Below are positions 8,186 through 18,294 of a DNA stretch of 64,000 nucleotides, in pieces (position 1 is the stretch's first letter; every line of letters starts with the position of its first letter). Under the pieces are notes generated by a model. That model did no database searches, was not told the origin of the DNA, and saw only the letters and a program-made list of their open reading frames with translations. The stretch covers positions 186,001-250,000 of the forward strand of contig JABTUV010000002.1 in assembly GCA_015075175.1 (NCBI GenBank). Direction: 5' to 3'. Source of the DNA: a bacterium (GTDB lineage: Bacteria > Hinthialibacterota > Hinthialibacteria > H5-UNCL2). The position numbers were made by a program, and so were the translations under genes.

Positions 8186-11108
8186 ATGAACAGGAAAACT
8201 TGGCATAAAACAATCGGGATTCTGGCGCTTCTGGCGTCGCTGTGGGCGCCGGCCGTTCGGGCGGACAACGTCCAGGACAACTTCAAGATGTTCTTCGCCG
8301 GCGTGGTCGGCGAGCAGGGCGACGGGCGGCGCAAGATTCTCCTGCGCTGGTACGGGTTGGAGGGCCGCCCGCCCTTCTCCGACTATATCGTCTACTGCAA
8401 GGAGGGCGCCCCCGACGCGACCGGAACCTGGCAGAAGATCACGGAGACCGGAAAAATCCGCAACCTGGCGACCATCCGCAGCATCTTCGAGCGCGCCGGC
8501 GAGGAGAAGGTCTTCGCCGATCTCTTCGCACAACTCTCCGCCTCCTGTCCCAGCTGCTCGACCCCCACGCCGGACACCTACGCCGCCCGGCTGGTGGAAG
8601 TTCTGGACGCTACCGACGAGACCAGCGAGTTCCGCAAGACCATGCTGGTGCAGTCCAACTACGGCGTGGCGCTGGTGGAAGGGGTGGGCTACATCGACCG
8701 CCGTCTCCCCGGCGTCTATACCATGATCCCATGCGACCAACGTGCCGGGCGCGACCACCGATCTGGTCCTCGGCCGCATCACCGTGGACGCCAACAACGT
8801 CACCCTCCTGCCCGCCCCGCAGCAATTGTCGGAGACCTTCATCGAGTATCGCAACCACGAGCGCGTCTATCTCAAGTGGGAACTGGGCGCGGACTGGTAC
8901 AAGGGCGGGCGCTGTCCTTCGGCTTCGACCTGTATCGTTTTCCGGTCCCCTGCCGGGCGGAGAGACCTTCGAGTCGCTGGAAGCGGCGAACGCTCTGACC
9001 AGCTCAACGACTTCCCGGTGATCATCCTCTCGCCCACGCCCGAGGGTACCGAGAGCCGGGCATAACTACTACTTCGTGGACGACAACATCACCGGCAACA
9101 CCGAAGCGCTGGTGCTTGAGGCGGGAATGCAGTTGACCTACTGGGTCGTCGCCTGGGACCTCCTGGGCCGGCGCGGCAAGCCCTCAATCCCTATACGGCG
9201 ACGGTGCAGGACGACGAGCCGCCCGATACTCCGATGGGTCTTTTCTGCCAGACGGAACAGTTTGCCGGCGAGGATCGGCTGGTGCTGATCTGGAAGCGCA
9301 ACCAGACGACGACACCGCGCTATCAGGTGTATCGCTTCGCCAAGTACGAGCACACCTATAAACCGCAGGCGTGGCCGCCGGTGGACGGGCTGACGGAGGG
9401 GCTGATCGCGACGGTGGTGCAGCCGCCGTCGGCCTCGGGAGAGTTCGTGCGCTACCGCGATTTGGGACCCAGCGTGGCCATGCACTTGAAAAAGAACTTC
9501 TGGTACCAGGTGCGGGCGCTGGACGAATGGGGCAATGCCGGCCCCTTCACCGGCCCGACCCGCTGCGTGCTCTACAACCGGCAGTCGCCCGACCCGCCGC
9601 GCGTCGATTGCATCCTGACGGCGACCGGCCACTGCCGCATCAGCGCCAGTCCCCGCACCCCCACGCCCAACGACGACCGCCGGATTCTGGTCAAGTTCCT
9701 GGGTACGCGCAATAATCCCAAGATTCACAAGGTCCGAGTCAGCTTCGGCTACGTCGTCTCCGACCGCGTTCTCTATCTTCCCATCGGCGAGATTCTCTTC
9801 GACCCGGAGACCCACAAGGGCGAGTTCGAGTACACGCAGCCGACCGGAGCCTCGACTCTTTTCCGGCACCTTTTGGAGGCGATGGACCGCCGCGGCGTGG
9901 TCTGCGCCACGACTACCATCAATGTCAACACCTCGCCGCAGCAGGGCGCCGCCTATGACTATCTGATCGACGTGAACGCCTTCATCGACGTGGAGATGAT
10001 CCAGAACTGCGACCGCACGCCCACCAGCCGGCCGCCCGAGCATCATCCCGATCTGGGGCCGACCGGCCTGGTGGCGACGGTCGGGCCGGGCGTGGTGCTG
10101 GTGAAGTTCCATCGCTCTGTGGACGGGGAGACTTTCTCGCCCATCTGCGACGTGACGCCGCAAGGCAACGTGGCGACCTGCATCGATCTCTACAATCCCG
10201 TGGTCTCCGGCAACGTATGTTATGCCGCGCAGTCGGTCGACGCGGACGGCAACCAGAGCGCGTTGGAGTTCTTTCTCAACTGCGTCAAGTTCATCGGGGG
10301 CATCCTGCCCTCGCCCCTGATGAAATCCGCCACGCCCGAGGGCACGCCGACCGATCCGTCGGTCACGCTTACCTGGTGGGGGCCGTATGACGGCGTCGAG
10401 TCGTACACCGTCATCTTCGAGACCGGCGGCGTGACGCCCACGCATCCCTTGGTCGTGCCGCTGCACAAGCTCAACTACGATCCCAACACCTCGTTCCTCA
10501 AATACTCGACCAAGATGGTGGATGGCAAGGGGGCGCAACTGGACGCGGCCAAGACTTATCGCGTGATGGTGGTCGCCAACGCCATCGGCGGGGCGACCTA
10601 TGCCAGCGATCAGAAGAAGTTCAACTGGAACTGGGACCCGCTGGACGAGGCGCTGGTCTGGCCGGCGCGCGACGTGCCCGACAACCTCGACTACTTCTCC
10701 GGCATCAACGCCCAGGGCGTCCCCGTCCCGCCGGTCATGCACCAGTCGGGCCTGGGCGTGCTGCTCTTGATGACCGACAAGCCCCCCACCCCGGGCACCA
10801 CCGCCGGCAACATCCTGGAGAAATTGGTCATCAAGCCGCCGTTCATCGTTTATCGCCAGCGCACCGATCTGCCCAGTCGCAATTTCATCCAGGTCAGCCC
10901 GGAGATTCTGTCGATTCACACCGCCGGCCTCTCCGCCCTCGACGACCCGTGGTTCGTCGATTTCGGGCGGCTGGTCTGGTATCTGGACACGTACAACCTG
11001 GTGCACCAGGCGAAGTATCGCTACGTGGTCGTCAAGCTTTCGGATCGGGGCGAGATCGCCGAAGTTTACGGACCGACGCCGGAAGTACAGGTCGTGGCGA
11101 CGCCATGA
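8186..11108 (+). CDS. Secreted fibronectin-type-III-like protein, frameshifted (about six indels at 8735-9185)
   Basis: It begins MNRKTWHKTIGILALLASLW, a clear signal peptide, only 4 bp after the preceding gene. The first 185 codons are in one frame. Coherent protein then jumps between all three frames: ATTDLVLGRITVDANNV, then LSFGFDLYRF, then GPLPGGETFESLEAANAL, then DFPVIILSPTPEGTE, then NYYFVDDNITGNTEALV. It settles into the long frame 9204-11108. Repeated motifs such as YWVVAWDLLGRRGKPS, WYQVRALDEWGNAGPF and CYAAQSVDADGNQSALE are typical of Fn3-like beta-sandwich repeats. About 970 aa if repaired. The six slips fall in 450 bp while both flanks are intact, which points to sequence error or very recent decay. 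Role unknown, presumably extracellular. Confidence 0.7.
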
Positions 11109-11121
11109 GGAGCCGAAAGTG

Positions 11122-13485
11122 ATGCATTTGCGAAAGGCCGCCTTGCTCGTTGTCGCCGTGCTGGTGGGAATGGCCGCAGAGGCCCACGCGGACGCGCAGC
11201 TCTTTTCCGCCACGGACGCCAACGTGATCATCTACAAGAAACCGGGCCTGTTCGATCCGGGCGGAGGCGATCCGCCGGTGATCGAGTCGCGCCACGTGGC
11301 CGGCTGGACGCGCCTGGCGACCGCCTTCACCCCAACCTCGGTGCAAATATTCTTCGACGTGGTCGTCGGCGGGCACCTCGTACCGGGCGGCTCCACGGTC
11401 GTGGGCGGCCTGTCCGTGCCCGCGCCGCTGGCCGACTACGGTGTGGCCGTCAACCAGGAGCGCGACGACCTGTCGGTGCTTTACTTCGCCGGGCCCAAGC
11501 CCTTCGAGCCGGTGCGCGTGTGGGCCATCCCGCCGGGAGGAGACTACGCCTCCAGCGTGCGCGTCGAGTTCGCCTCCAGCCACCCCACCGCCACCATTCA
11601 GTATCGCATCGACGGCGGCGCTTACCAGCCCCACGTGCCCGGCGCCTCCTACACGTTCTACAAGAACACGGTGCTGGAGTTTTACGCCACCAACGGGCCG
11701 GATACGAGCCTTGTGCATCAAAACGATTATCTCGTCCATCAGCGCGGCGACGCGGACACGGACGGCGACGGCGTCCCGGATTTCGTCGAGATCGCCTACG
11801 GGCTCGACCCTTGGGACTCGCTGGTAGATAGCGACGGGGACGGCTGGGAGGACCTGGACGAGCTGGTGCGCGGCAGCAACCCGAGGCTTTTTTCGTCGGT
11901 TCCCGCCGACACGGACGGGGACGGCTGGAGCAACTACGACGAGACGGTGCGGGGGACTGATCCCAATGATCCCAGCGACTTCCCCGCGGGCGCGGGCGTC
12001 AATACCTGCGAATACGTGCTCCATGTCGAGGGCGTGCGCGACGCGACCAGCAACAGCAAACTGTCCGACGGCAGCGTGATGCGTTTTTCCACGCTATACG
12101 GCAAGCGCATCGCCGATGCCACGGTCGAGGGCGGCAGTGTCGAGCTGCGTATCTCCGCCGGCGAACCGCTGGTGGTGCGCGGCGTCGAGAGCACCAACTA
12201 TAATCTCGGATTGCTCGCCTACCTGCCCGAGTGCATCCCGTGCATCAACCGGCGCGCTCTCTACACGCCCGGCATGAGCGCCGCCCAGTGGCTCACCGCC
12301 TACCGCACGGCCTACGAATCACAGATGGTGCGCAACCTGCCCGCCTTCATCCTGGATGCGTCCAGTACCGCGCAGGTCCTGCTTTTGGCGCGCCTGTTCG
12401 AACTCCAATTCAACCTGGCAGGACCGTTCTACCTTCCCGTGTCGGGAAGCGGAACCCAGGACATCAATATCGGCGTCGGCGAGCTGCAGGAATGCACCAT
12501 CAGCAAGAACCTGAACCAGGTTGTTCAGTACTTCGCCGCCCAGACGCCGCAGAGCGGCGGGCTGATGCAGCAAGTCACGGCTTTCATCGGCTCGGTAGGA
12601 CCCTCGTCCCAGCGCCCCATCCTCATGTCGCTGGCCGACGCCTATCACGGTCGGGTACTGGGAGCCACGGAGCTGCCGCCGGGGGTCACCAACGCCCAGC
12701 TGGCGGCGCAGCGGACCGCCAACGACGCGATCGTACTCTCCGCGCCCAGCCGGCTCGTCCATGCCTCCGGCGTCCTCCAGCTGGATCCCGACGGATATTA
12801 TTACGTGTTTCTTGGTCCGTTGAAGGTCATTTTGGACTTCGAGGCGGCGGACGGACCGACCAGCCTCATTCCCGGCGCGCTCATCACTTTCGACGGCCGC
12901 ATCGTCGAGAACTGCGATTTCCCCGGTCAGCCCTACGTCGCGGTCGGGCTATACAGCCTCTCCGGCGCGCCGATTGCGCAGAACAACCTGGACGGCGACA
13001 ACGACGACCTGCCCGACCAGTGGGAGCTTTTTTACTTCGGAACGCTGGCCTACGGGCCGGGCGACGATCCGGACGGGGACTTCGCCAGCAACGCCTTCGA
13101 GCTGGCCAACCACAGCGATCCGTCCGACGGCACTTCGGGAGGTCTGACGCCGACCGCCACGCCCACGCCGACCAACACCCCCACGGTGACGCCCACGCCG
13201 ACCGCCACGGGCACGCCTACGGCGACGCCCACGCCGACGTGGACCCACACCCCCACGCCCACGCCCACGGGGACCAAGATTTTCAGTCCCTACGATCTCA
13301 ACCTCGACTTCGCGATCGACGTGGGGGACCTCCTGATCCTATGGAAGGGCCTGATCGAAGGCACGGGCGACGGGGACGTGAACGAAGACGGCAAGATCGA
13401 CCATCTGGACGTCTTGGACTTCGGGATTCACTGGAACATCCCGTTGACGCCGCCGGTCAGCCCGACTCCCACGCCGACGCCGTAA
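11122..13485 (+). CDS. Secreted protein with chitobiase-like, thrombospondin type 3 and dockerin-like modules
   Basis: A 787-aa exported protein. Signal peptide MHLRKAALLVVAVLVGMAAEAHA; near residues 130-200 a domain resembling the chitobiase/beta-hexosaminidase C-terminal fold (AIPPGGDYASSVRVEF, ATIQYRIDGG). Near 210-290 come calcium-binding thrombospondin type 3 repeats (DADTDGDGVPDFVE, DSDGDGWEDLDE, DTDGDGWSNYDE). After an unassigned middle comes a Thr-Pro linker and a C-terminal dockerin-like pair (DLNLDFAIDVGDLLILW, DVNEDGKIDHLDVLDFGIHW). ATG 11122 has GAGGAG upstream; the codon before it is a GTG that could also serve. It lies 13 bp after the previous gene. The modules suggest calcium-stabilised surface display; no catalytic domain was recognised. 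Confidence 0.8.
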   Translation: MHLRKAALLVVAVLVGMAAEAHADAQLFSATDANVIIYKKPGLFDPGGGDPPVIESRHVAGWTRLATAFTPTSVQIFFDVVVGGHLVPGGSTVVGGLSVPAPLADYGVAVNQERDDLSVLYFAGPKPFEPVRVWAIPPGGDYASSVRVEFASSHPTATIQYRIDGGAYQPHVPGASYTFYKNTVLEFYATNGPDTSLVHQNDYLVHQRGDADTDGDGVPDFVEIAYGLDPWDSLVDSDGDGWEDLDELVRGSNPRLFSSVPADTDGDGWSNYDETVRGTDPNDPSDFPAGAGVNTCEYVLHVEGVRDATSNSKLSDGSVMRFSTLYGKRIADATVEGGSVELRISAGEPLVVRGVESTNYNLGLLAYLPECIPCINRRALYTPGMSAAQWLTAYRTAYESQMVRNLPAFILDASSTAQVLLLARLFELQFNLAGPFYLPVSGSGTQDINIGVGELQECTISKNLNQVVQYFAAQTPQSGGLMQQVTAFIGSVGPSSQRPILMSLADAYHGRVLGATELPPGVTNAQLAAQRTANDAIVLSAPSRLVHASGVLQLDPDGYYYVFLGPLKVILDFEAADGPTSLIPGALITFDGRIVENCDFPGQPYVAVGLYSLSGAPIAQNNLDGDNDDLPDQWELFYFGTLAYGPGDDPDGDFASNAFELANHSDPSDGTSGGLTPTATPTPTNTPTVTPTPTATGTPTATPTPTWTHTPTPTPTGTKIFSPYDLNLDFAIDVGDLLILWKGLIEGTGDGDVNEDGKIDHLDVLDFGIHWNIPLTPPVSPTPTPTP

Positions 13486-13493
13486 CGCTTCTG

Positions 13494-13590
13494 GAGTGCG
13501 GCAGCTGCCGCGCATGTGGAGTGCGGGTGCCCGCACGCGGCAGCAAGCTGCCGCAGTCCAGACCGGCGCAGCGCGCTGCGCAACTACGGG
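13494..13590. repeat. Palindromic repeat cluster between convergent genes, including the glgA stop codon
   Basis: The 98 bp between convergent stop codons is almost all hairpin: TGCGGCAGCTGCCGC, TGCGGGTGCCCGCA, GCGGCAGCAAGCTGCCGC, and GCGCAGCGCGCTGCGC (13566-13581). The last is followed by AACTA, the complement of the glgA stop TAG. Related copies occur at 29055-29157, 18240-18260 and 54390-54410. The cluster could act as a bidirectional terminator, though there is no T tract. Confidence 0.7.
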
Positions 13591-15077
13591 CGCTTGCGTT
13601 TTCGCGCCGTGGCCTTTTTGATGGCGGGTTCAGGCGCCAACTGCCGGTAGAGTTTCTCGTACTCGACCGCCGACTTGTCCCACGAGAAGTCCGCCGCCAT
13701 CGCGTTCTTCATCACGGCCGTCCACGCCTTCCGCTCGGCGAAGAGCTTCAGCGCGGCTCGCACCGCCTTGCCCAACTCCGCCGCTTCGGGTTTGGAGAAC
13801 ACGAACCCGTTGCCCTTGCCCGTGCGCGGCGAATAATTCACGATGGTGTCCGCCAGTCCCCCCGTCTTGCGCACGATGGGCGGCGTGCCGTAGCGCAGGC
13901 TGTACATCTGGTTGAGTCCGCAGGGCTCGTGCCGGCTGGGCATGAGGAACATGTCCGCCCCCGCCTCGATGCGATGGGCGAGCGGCGGGTCGAATCCCAC
14001 TCGCAGGCCCAGGGCATGCGGATACTCCGCCGCCAGCCGCTCCAGGATTTCCTGGTAATGCCGCTCGCCGTTGCCCAAGACGACCAGCTGGATGCGATGC
14101 TCGGAGAGAAGGTCGGGCAGGATGGCCGCAACCAGGTCGATCCCCTTCTGCTCTACCAGGCGCGCGACCATGCCCAGTACGGGAATATTCGCGCGCGCCT
14201 CCAGGTCGAACTCCTCCTGCAGGGCCGCCTTGCAGCGGGCCTTGCCCGCCAGGTCCCGCGCGCTGTATTGGGCGGCGATGTGGGGATCGCTCTCCGGGTT
14301 CCATTCGCTGTAATCGACGCCGTTCAGGATGCCCGACAGGCGCTTTTTCTTGAACTCCAGTACCCCTTCCAGTCCGCAGCCGAACTCCGGCGTCTGAATC
14401 TCCCGGGCATAGGTGCGACTGACGGTACTGATCCAGTCGGCGTACATGATGCCGCCCTTCATCAGGTTGATGTCGCCGTAAAACTCGACGCCGTCCATGG
14501 TGAACACGTCCCAGGGCAGGCCGGTCGCGGGCAGGAGCGACTTGGGGAAGTAGCCCTGATAGGCCATGTTGTGGATGGTGAAGAGCGCCTTGGTCCGCGC
14601 AAAGAAGGGATCGGCGGCGCAGAGCGTCTTGAGATAGATGACGGCCGGCGCGGACTGCCAGTCGTTGGCATGGAGCACGTCGGGCGGCCAGTCCAGCGCG
14701 CGCGCCAATTCCAGCGCCGCCCGGCACCAATTGGCGAAACGTTGCAGGTTGTCGGGATAGTCCCCGCCCGGCCCGCCGTAAAGTCCCTCGCGGGCGTAGT
14801 AATCGTGGTGTTCCAGGAAGTACACGTCCAGGTTGGGACGCGGCGCGGCCTTCCAGAAGCGCCCGCCGGCCGGTCGGCCATCCAGATGGAAACGCGCCGA
14901 CAGGTCCGTGGGTTGGATGCCGAACTCGTCCACGTCGATTCCGCCGTACTTGGGGAGGACCACGACGACCTCGTGGCCGCGATCAGCCAACGCCGCCGGC
15001 AGAGAGCCGGCCACGTCGGCCAACCCGCCGACTTTCGCGTAGGGATGCATCTCTGGCGACAAATATAATATTTTCAT
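13584..15077 (-). CDS. glgA: Glycogen/starch synthase (ADP-glucose), GT5
   Basis: A 497-aa GT-B enzyme that adds glucosyl units from ADP-glucose to the non-reducing ends of alpha-1,4-glucan in the cytosol. It opens MKILYLSPEMHPYAKVGG; the KVGGL motif is the ADP-glucose-binding signature of GlgA. Further family blocks are HANDWQSAP, YSEWNPESDP and SRHEPCGLNQMYSLRYGTPP with the C-terminal GGLADT. ATG 15077 is preceded by GAGGT with good spacing; the longer upstream frame was rejected. Length is normal, plus a short basic tail (ATARKRKRP). The stop TAG is the first triplet of a TAGTTGCGCAGC palindromic repeat, so the very C-terminus may have been remodelled. No other glycogen genes lie nearby. 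Confidence 0.97.
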   Translation of the reverse strand: MKILYLSPEMHPYAKVGGLADVAGSLPAALADRGHEVVVVLPKYGGIDVDEFGIQPTDLSARFHLDGRPAGGRFWKAAPRPNLDVYFLEHHDYYAREGLYGGPGGDYPDNLQRFANWCRAALELARALDWPPDVLHANDWQSAPAVIYLKTLCAADPFFARTKALFTIHNMAYQGYFPKSLLPATGLPWDVFTMDGVEFYGDINLMKGGIMYADWISTVSRTYAREIQTPEFGCGLEGVLEFKKKRLSGILNGVDYSEWNPESDPHIAAQYSARDLAGKARCKAALQEEFDLEARANIPVLGMVARLVEQKGIDLVAAILPDLLSEHRIQLVVLGNGERHYQEILERLAAEYPHALGLRVGFDPPLAHRIEAGADMFLMPSRHEPCGLNQMYSLRYGTPPIVRKTGGLADTIVNYSPRTGKGNGFVFSKPEAAELGKAVRAALKLFAERKAWTAVMKNAMAADFSWDKSAVEYEKLYRQLAPEPAIKKATARKRKRP

Positions 15078-15278
15078 GTACTTACCTCGTGTCGTCCGGC
15101 CGTCCCGACCGGGCGCATGAAATGGAATCTCGAATGGAACTAGTGTAGTCAGGCTCTCCAAGGATTGCAAGCCAAAGGGCCCGGGTAACAGCCTTTAACG
15201 GTTATTGAGACGCATTAGACAGTGCGTAACAGGCAAGTAGAAATAATTTTTGACGGAGGTGAATAGTTAAGGTTATTA

Positions 15279-15284
15279 TATAAT
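15279..15284 (+). promoter_or_regulatory. Possible -10 element upstream of the multiheme cytochrome
   Basis: A perfect TATAAT sits 50 bp before the cytochrome ATG in the most AT-rich stretch nearby. A TTGACG at 15250-15255 is 23 bp away, too far for a standard sigma-70 spacer, so only the -10 is proposed. Confidence 0.3.
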
Positions 15285-15333
15285 CGTCATACCCATCAAT
15301 TTTCGGCCAAGTCGCTGTCACGGAGTCTCAATC

Positions 15334-18193
15334 ATGTCGATTCGCGTCGCCAGAGTGTGCGGTTTCGCGGTCTTCTTGATTCTCACGACTGGGGCGGCGG
15401 CTGGCCTCTCGCGGCCAGGGGCGCATCGCCGCCGCGACTTATCCGGCGTTCTGCGGCCAGTGCCACGGCGACGCGACCTCACCCGCGCCCGTGGGACTTG
15501 TGGCTTCATCCCAACCGTGCTTCAGCACGCACGACACGCGCGCCTCGAGGAGTACGACTGCGCGCTATGCCACAACACGCCCGAAGGTCCGGGCGGAACC
15601 GGGCACTTCGACTTCATCGCGCCCGCCGACGTTATCCCGGCGACGGGCAGCCCGCTCGTGGGGGCCGGCGCACGCCACGATTCCAGAGCCGATCATGCTC
15701 GGCTTCTTACTGCACCACGAACCTGCCGGCGCGGCACAGGCCCAACCGCCGGTGTGGGGACAGCCCGGCTCGGTCTTCTGCGGCTCCCGCCATCCCGCCC
15801 ATGCGCGCGCGGCGGGCGACTTCTGACGGCAACGGTCGCCTGGAGGAAGGAGACTTGCTCCACTTCGCGCGCCAGTGGGGCATGACGGCCGCGCTTCCGC
15901 CGCTGGATGCCGATCTGGACCATGACGGCGCCGTCGATGCCGGCGACCTGCTGCTTCTTCTGGCGGACTGGCACGCGACGGTCCATGCGGGCGAGCTTGG
16001 CGGCAGCCATGCGGTCCACTTCGACGCCGTGCGCGGGCCGGGGATCACGGGCTGCACCGTGTGCCATGTGGACAATCTCACCACCCATGCGCCGCGCGAC
16101 GGCATCGTCCACTTCGCCGACGGCAAGACGCTGGCAGAGACGGGGGTTTGCAACGGCTGCCACGGTACGACCGCGCAAACCAAACCCATTTGGGGAGAAT
16201 GCGTCGCCTGCGCCGACTGCCACAACGGGACGCATCCCGGCCACGGCAACCCCGACGGCAGCGGACTGGCTGCGCCCGACAAGTCAGGTTACTTCTTCAC
16301 CGCCGGCCACGGACTTGCCAGCGATTCGCGGTACGCGCATTCCGGCAATGCAGGCGCCGGACTGGGCAGCTGCCTGCCCTGCCACGATGCCCGGCCGACC
16401 ACGGGCCGGCACATCTCCGGAGTTGCAGGCGACTACAAGCGACTTCGATCCGTCCCGTCGGATGATCTGGCGTACACAGCGCCGATTGCGGAGTTGTGTC
16501 TCTCGTGCCATCGCCCGGGGCAAACCGTACCCGGCCCCTTGGGCCGGGACGCGACGGCGGAGGCTCTCCCGCATTCGGCGGGCGTCTCCGGCCATTACGG
16601 TACCATCTCCTCCGCCGAATCGGCCTTCCCGGCCTATGGGGATGAGAGCGACTTCGCCCTCCATCCGGGCTTTGGTTGCGAGGTCTGCCACGATGCGCAC
16701 GGGACGGCCAACCTGGGCATGATCCGGGCGGTCGTGGACGGGTTCCTCGGCGGGATGAGCGCACCGTCGTCCGTCACGTTGACTTCGGCTTCGCCCGGCT
16801 GGGTGCAAACGGACGGAACCGGCATCTGCGAGGCCTGCCATCGTGCCGGCGGGCCGGCGCATCCCGACACCCACCATCCCGGCAACCACAACCTCGGATC
16901 CGACTGCCGGTTGTGCCACGACAACCACACGGGCTCGTTTCAAGCGTCAGCAAGTGAGACGTCCTGCCTGGGATGTCATGGAACGGCGCAGGGGAGTCGG
17001 CGCGCCGCCGGCGCGGACTTCATGCTCCGCTCGCACCACGTGGTCGGCGGCGCTACCGACGGCGACTGCCGCGTGTGCCACGACGTGTCGCAACACGCCG
17101 GCGGGACGGTGCGATTGATCGACTACAACCAGACCGGATCGGTCGTCGAGTTCACGTCTGATGCGGCGCTGGAGCCGTTCTGTCTCGGATGCCACGACGC
17201 GGACGGCGCGGGCGGCGATACCACGCCCTTCTCGGACGGCGTGCCCGTGCAAAACGTGACGACGGGCTGGGACGCGGGCGCCCACAAGGCGGCGGGGGTT
17301 TCGTGCATGGGTGACGGCACGACCGGCTGTCACGGCAATGGACACGGCAGCCGGAAGAAGCATCTTCTCGCGCAACCCTACACGCCGCCCACGGCGCCCG
17401 GCTACGTCGAAGAAGAGGAGGGTTTCTGCTACCGCTGCCACGGCGAAGTCCAAGGGCAATTCGCGCTGGCCAGCCGCCATGACGTGGCGTACGGCGATCA
17501 GGCGGTGGAGGGCGGCAAGGTCGAGTGCGTCCACTGCCACAATCCCCATCTTGCGACCCATCAACATCCGCTGGTCAATCCCGACAGCCGCGCGAACGCT
17601 TGGACGGGCGGGGAGACGGGATTCTGCCTGGTCTGCCACGACGGCGCTCCGCCCACGGGTGTCGCGTTTCCGGCACAGAGTCCCGGCTCAGGTTACAACA
17701 AGAGTCGTTTTGTGGGAACGAAACACGATGGAGCAGGTCGGACGTGCGGCCATTGCCACGCGCCCCACGGCAGCGCGCAAGCGTCGCTGAAGAGCCTCCG
17801 CTACGACCAGTTGGACAGCGTGGTCTGGAGTTTCGGGAGCGCGCAGTACGCCTTGTGCTGGCAGTGCCACGACGAGGCCAAAACGGTTCGCAGCGGCAGC
17901 GGGGCCAACGCCAACAACGCCTTCGGCACGCGCCACGACAAGCACGTGCGGGGCGAGCGCGCCAGTTGCATCATCTGCCACGACGTGCACGCCGGCTATG
18001 ACGCGGGCGAGGACGGGCTGATCAGCTCGCCTATCCGGTGAAGAAAGCCTGAACTCTCGCTGGGCGCGCAGACGCTCGACCGCTTTTTCGGGACACGGGG
18101 ACCAACCGCGGCTCGTGTTACTTCAGCAACTGCCACGGCGAAGCGCACAATCCGGAGAATTACACCGGCGTGGAGGCCGGTACGTTAAAATGA
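15334..18193 (+). CDS. Secreted multiheme c-type cytochrome (about 21 haem motifs) with internal dockerin-like module, frameshifted
   Basis: Exported electron-transfer protein. ATG 15334 gives a signal peptide (MSIRVARVCGFAVFLILTTG). Coherent protein then changes frame several times before 15840: ATYPAFCGQCHG, EYDCALCHNTPEG, then GPAHATIPEPIMLGFLLHHE, before the long clean frame to 18041. That frame carries 17 CxxCH motifs; two more are upstream, and a CX7CH (CMGDGTTGCH) lies near 17320. Past 18041 another frame continues with CYFSNCH (CX4CH) and stops at 18193. Many haems are paired as in doubled-CXXCH domains. Between the first haems and the rest lies a dockerin-like pair (NGRLEEGDLLHFARQW, DADLDHDGAVDAGDLL). 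Likely extracellular or periplasmic electron carrier; no redox partner is adjacent. Confidence 0.9.
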
Positions 18194-18292
18194 GTCGCCC
18201 CTCTTCCCCAACCCTCCCCGAGGGAGAGGGGGCGGCAGAGCGCAGCACGCTGCGCAACTACGACTCGTAGCCCTCTCGCCGAGGGAGAGGGA
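18193..18292. repeat. CTCTCCCTCGGGAGAG-type repeats plus TAGTTGCGCAGC palindrome
   Basis: Two copies of a CCTCTCCC/GGGAGAGG hairpin flank a GCGCAGCACGCTGCGC palindrome (18240-18255). The block fills the gap between the convergent cytochrome and methyltransferase genes; the right copy begins directly after the methyltransferase TAG. The same gagaggg family recurs at 28339-28466. Confidence 0.65.
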
Positions 18293-18294
18293 GG

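Noticed and set aside
4639-8334. 1231-codon open frame on the minus strand, antisense to the 1532-aa secreted protein
   Set aside because: GC-rich shadow frame with His/Arg/Asp-rich composition and no domain; the plus-strand frame has a signal peptide and normal protein character.
9138-11231. 697-codon minus-strand frame opposite the Fn3-like gene
   Set aside because: Composition typical of an antisense shadow; the plus strand shows repeated Fn3-like motifs.
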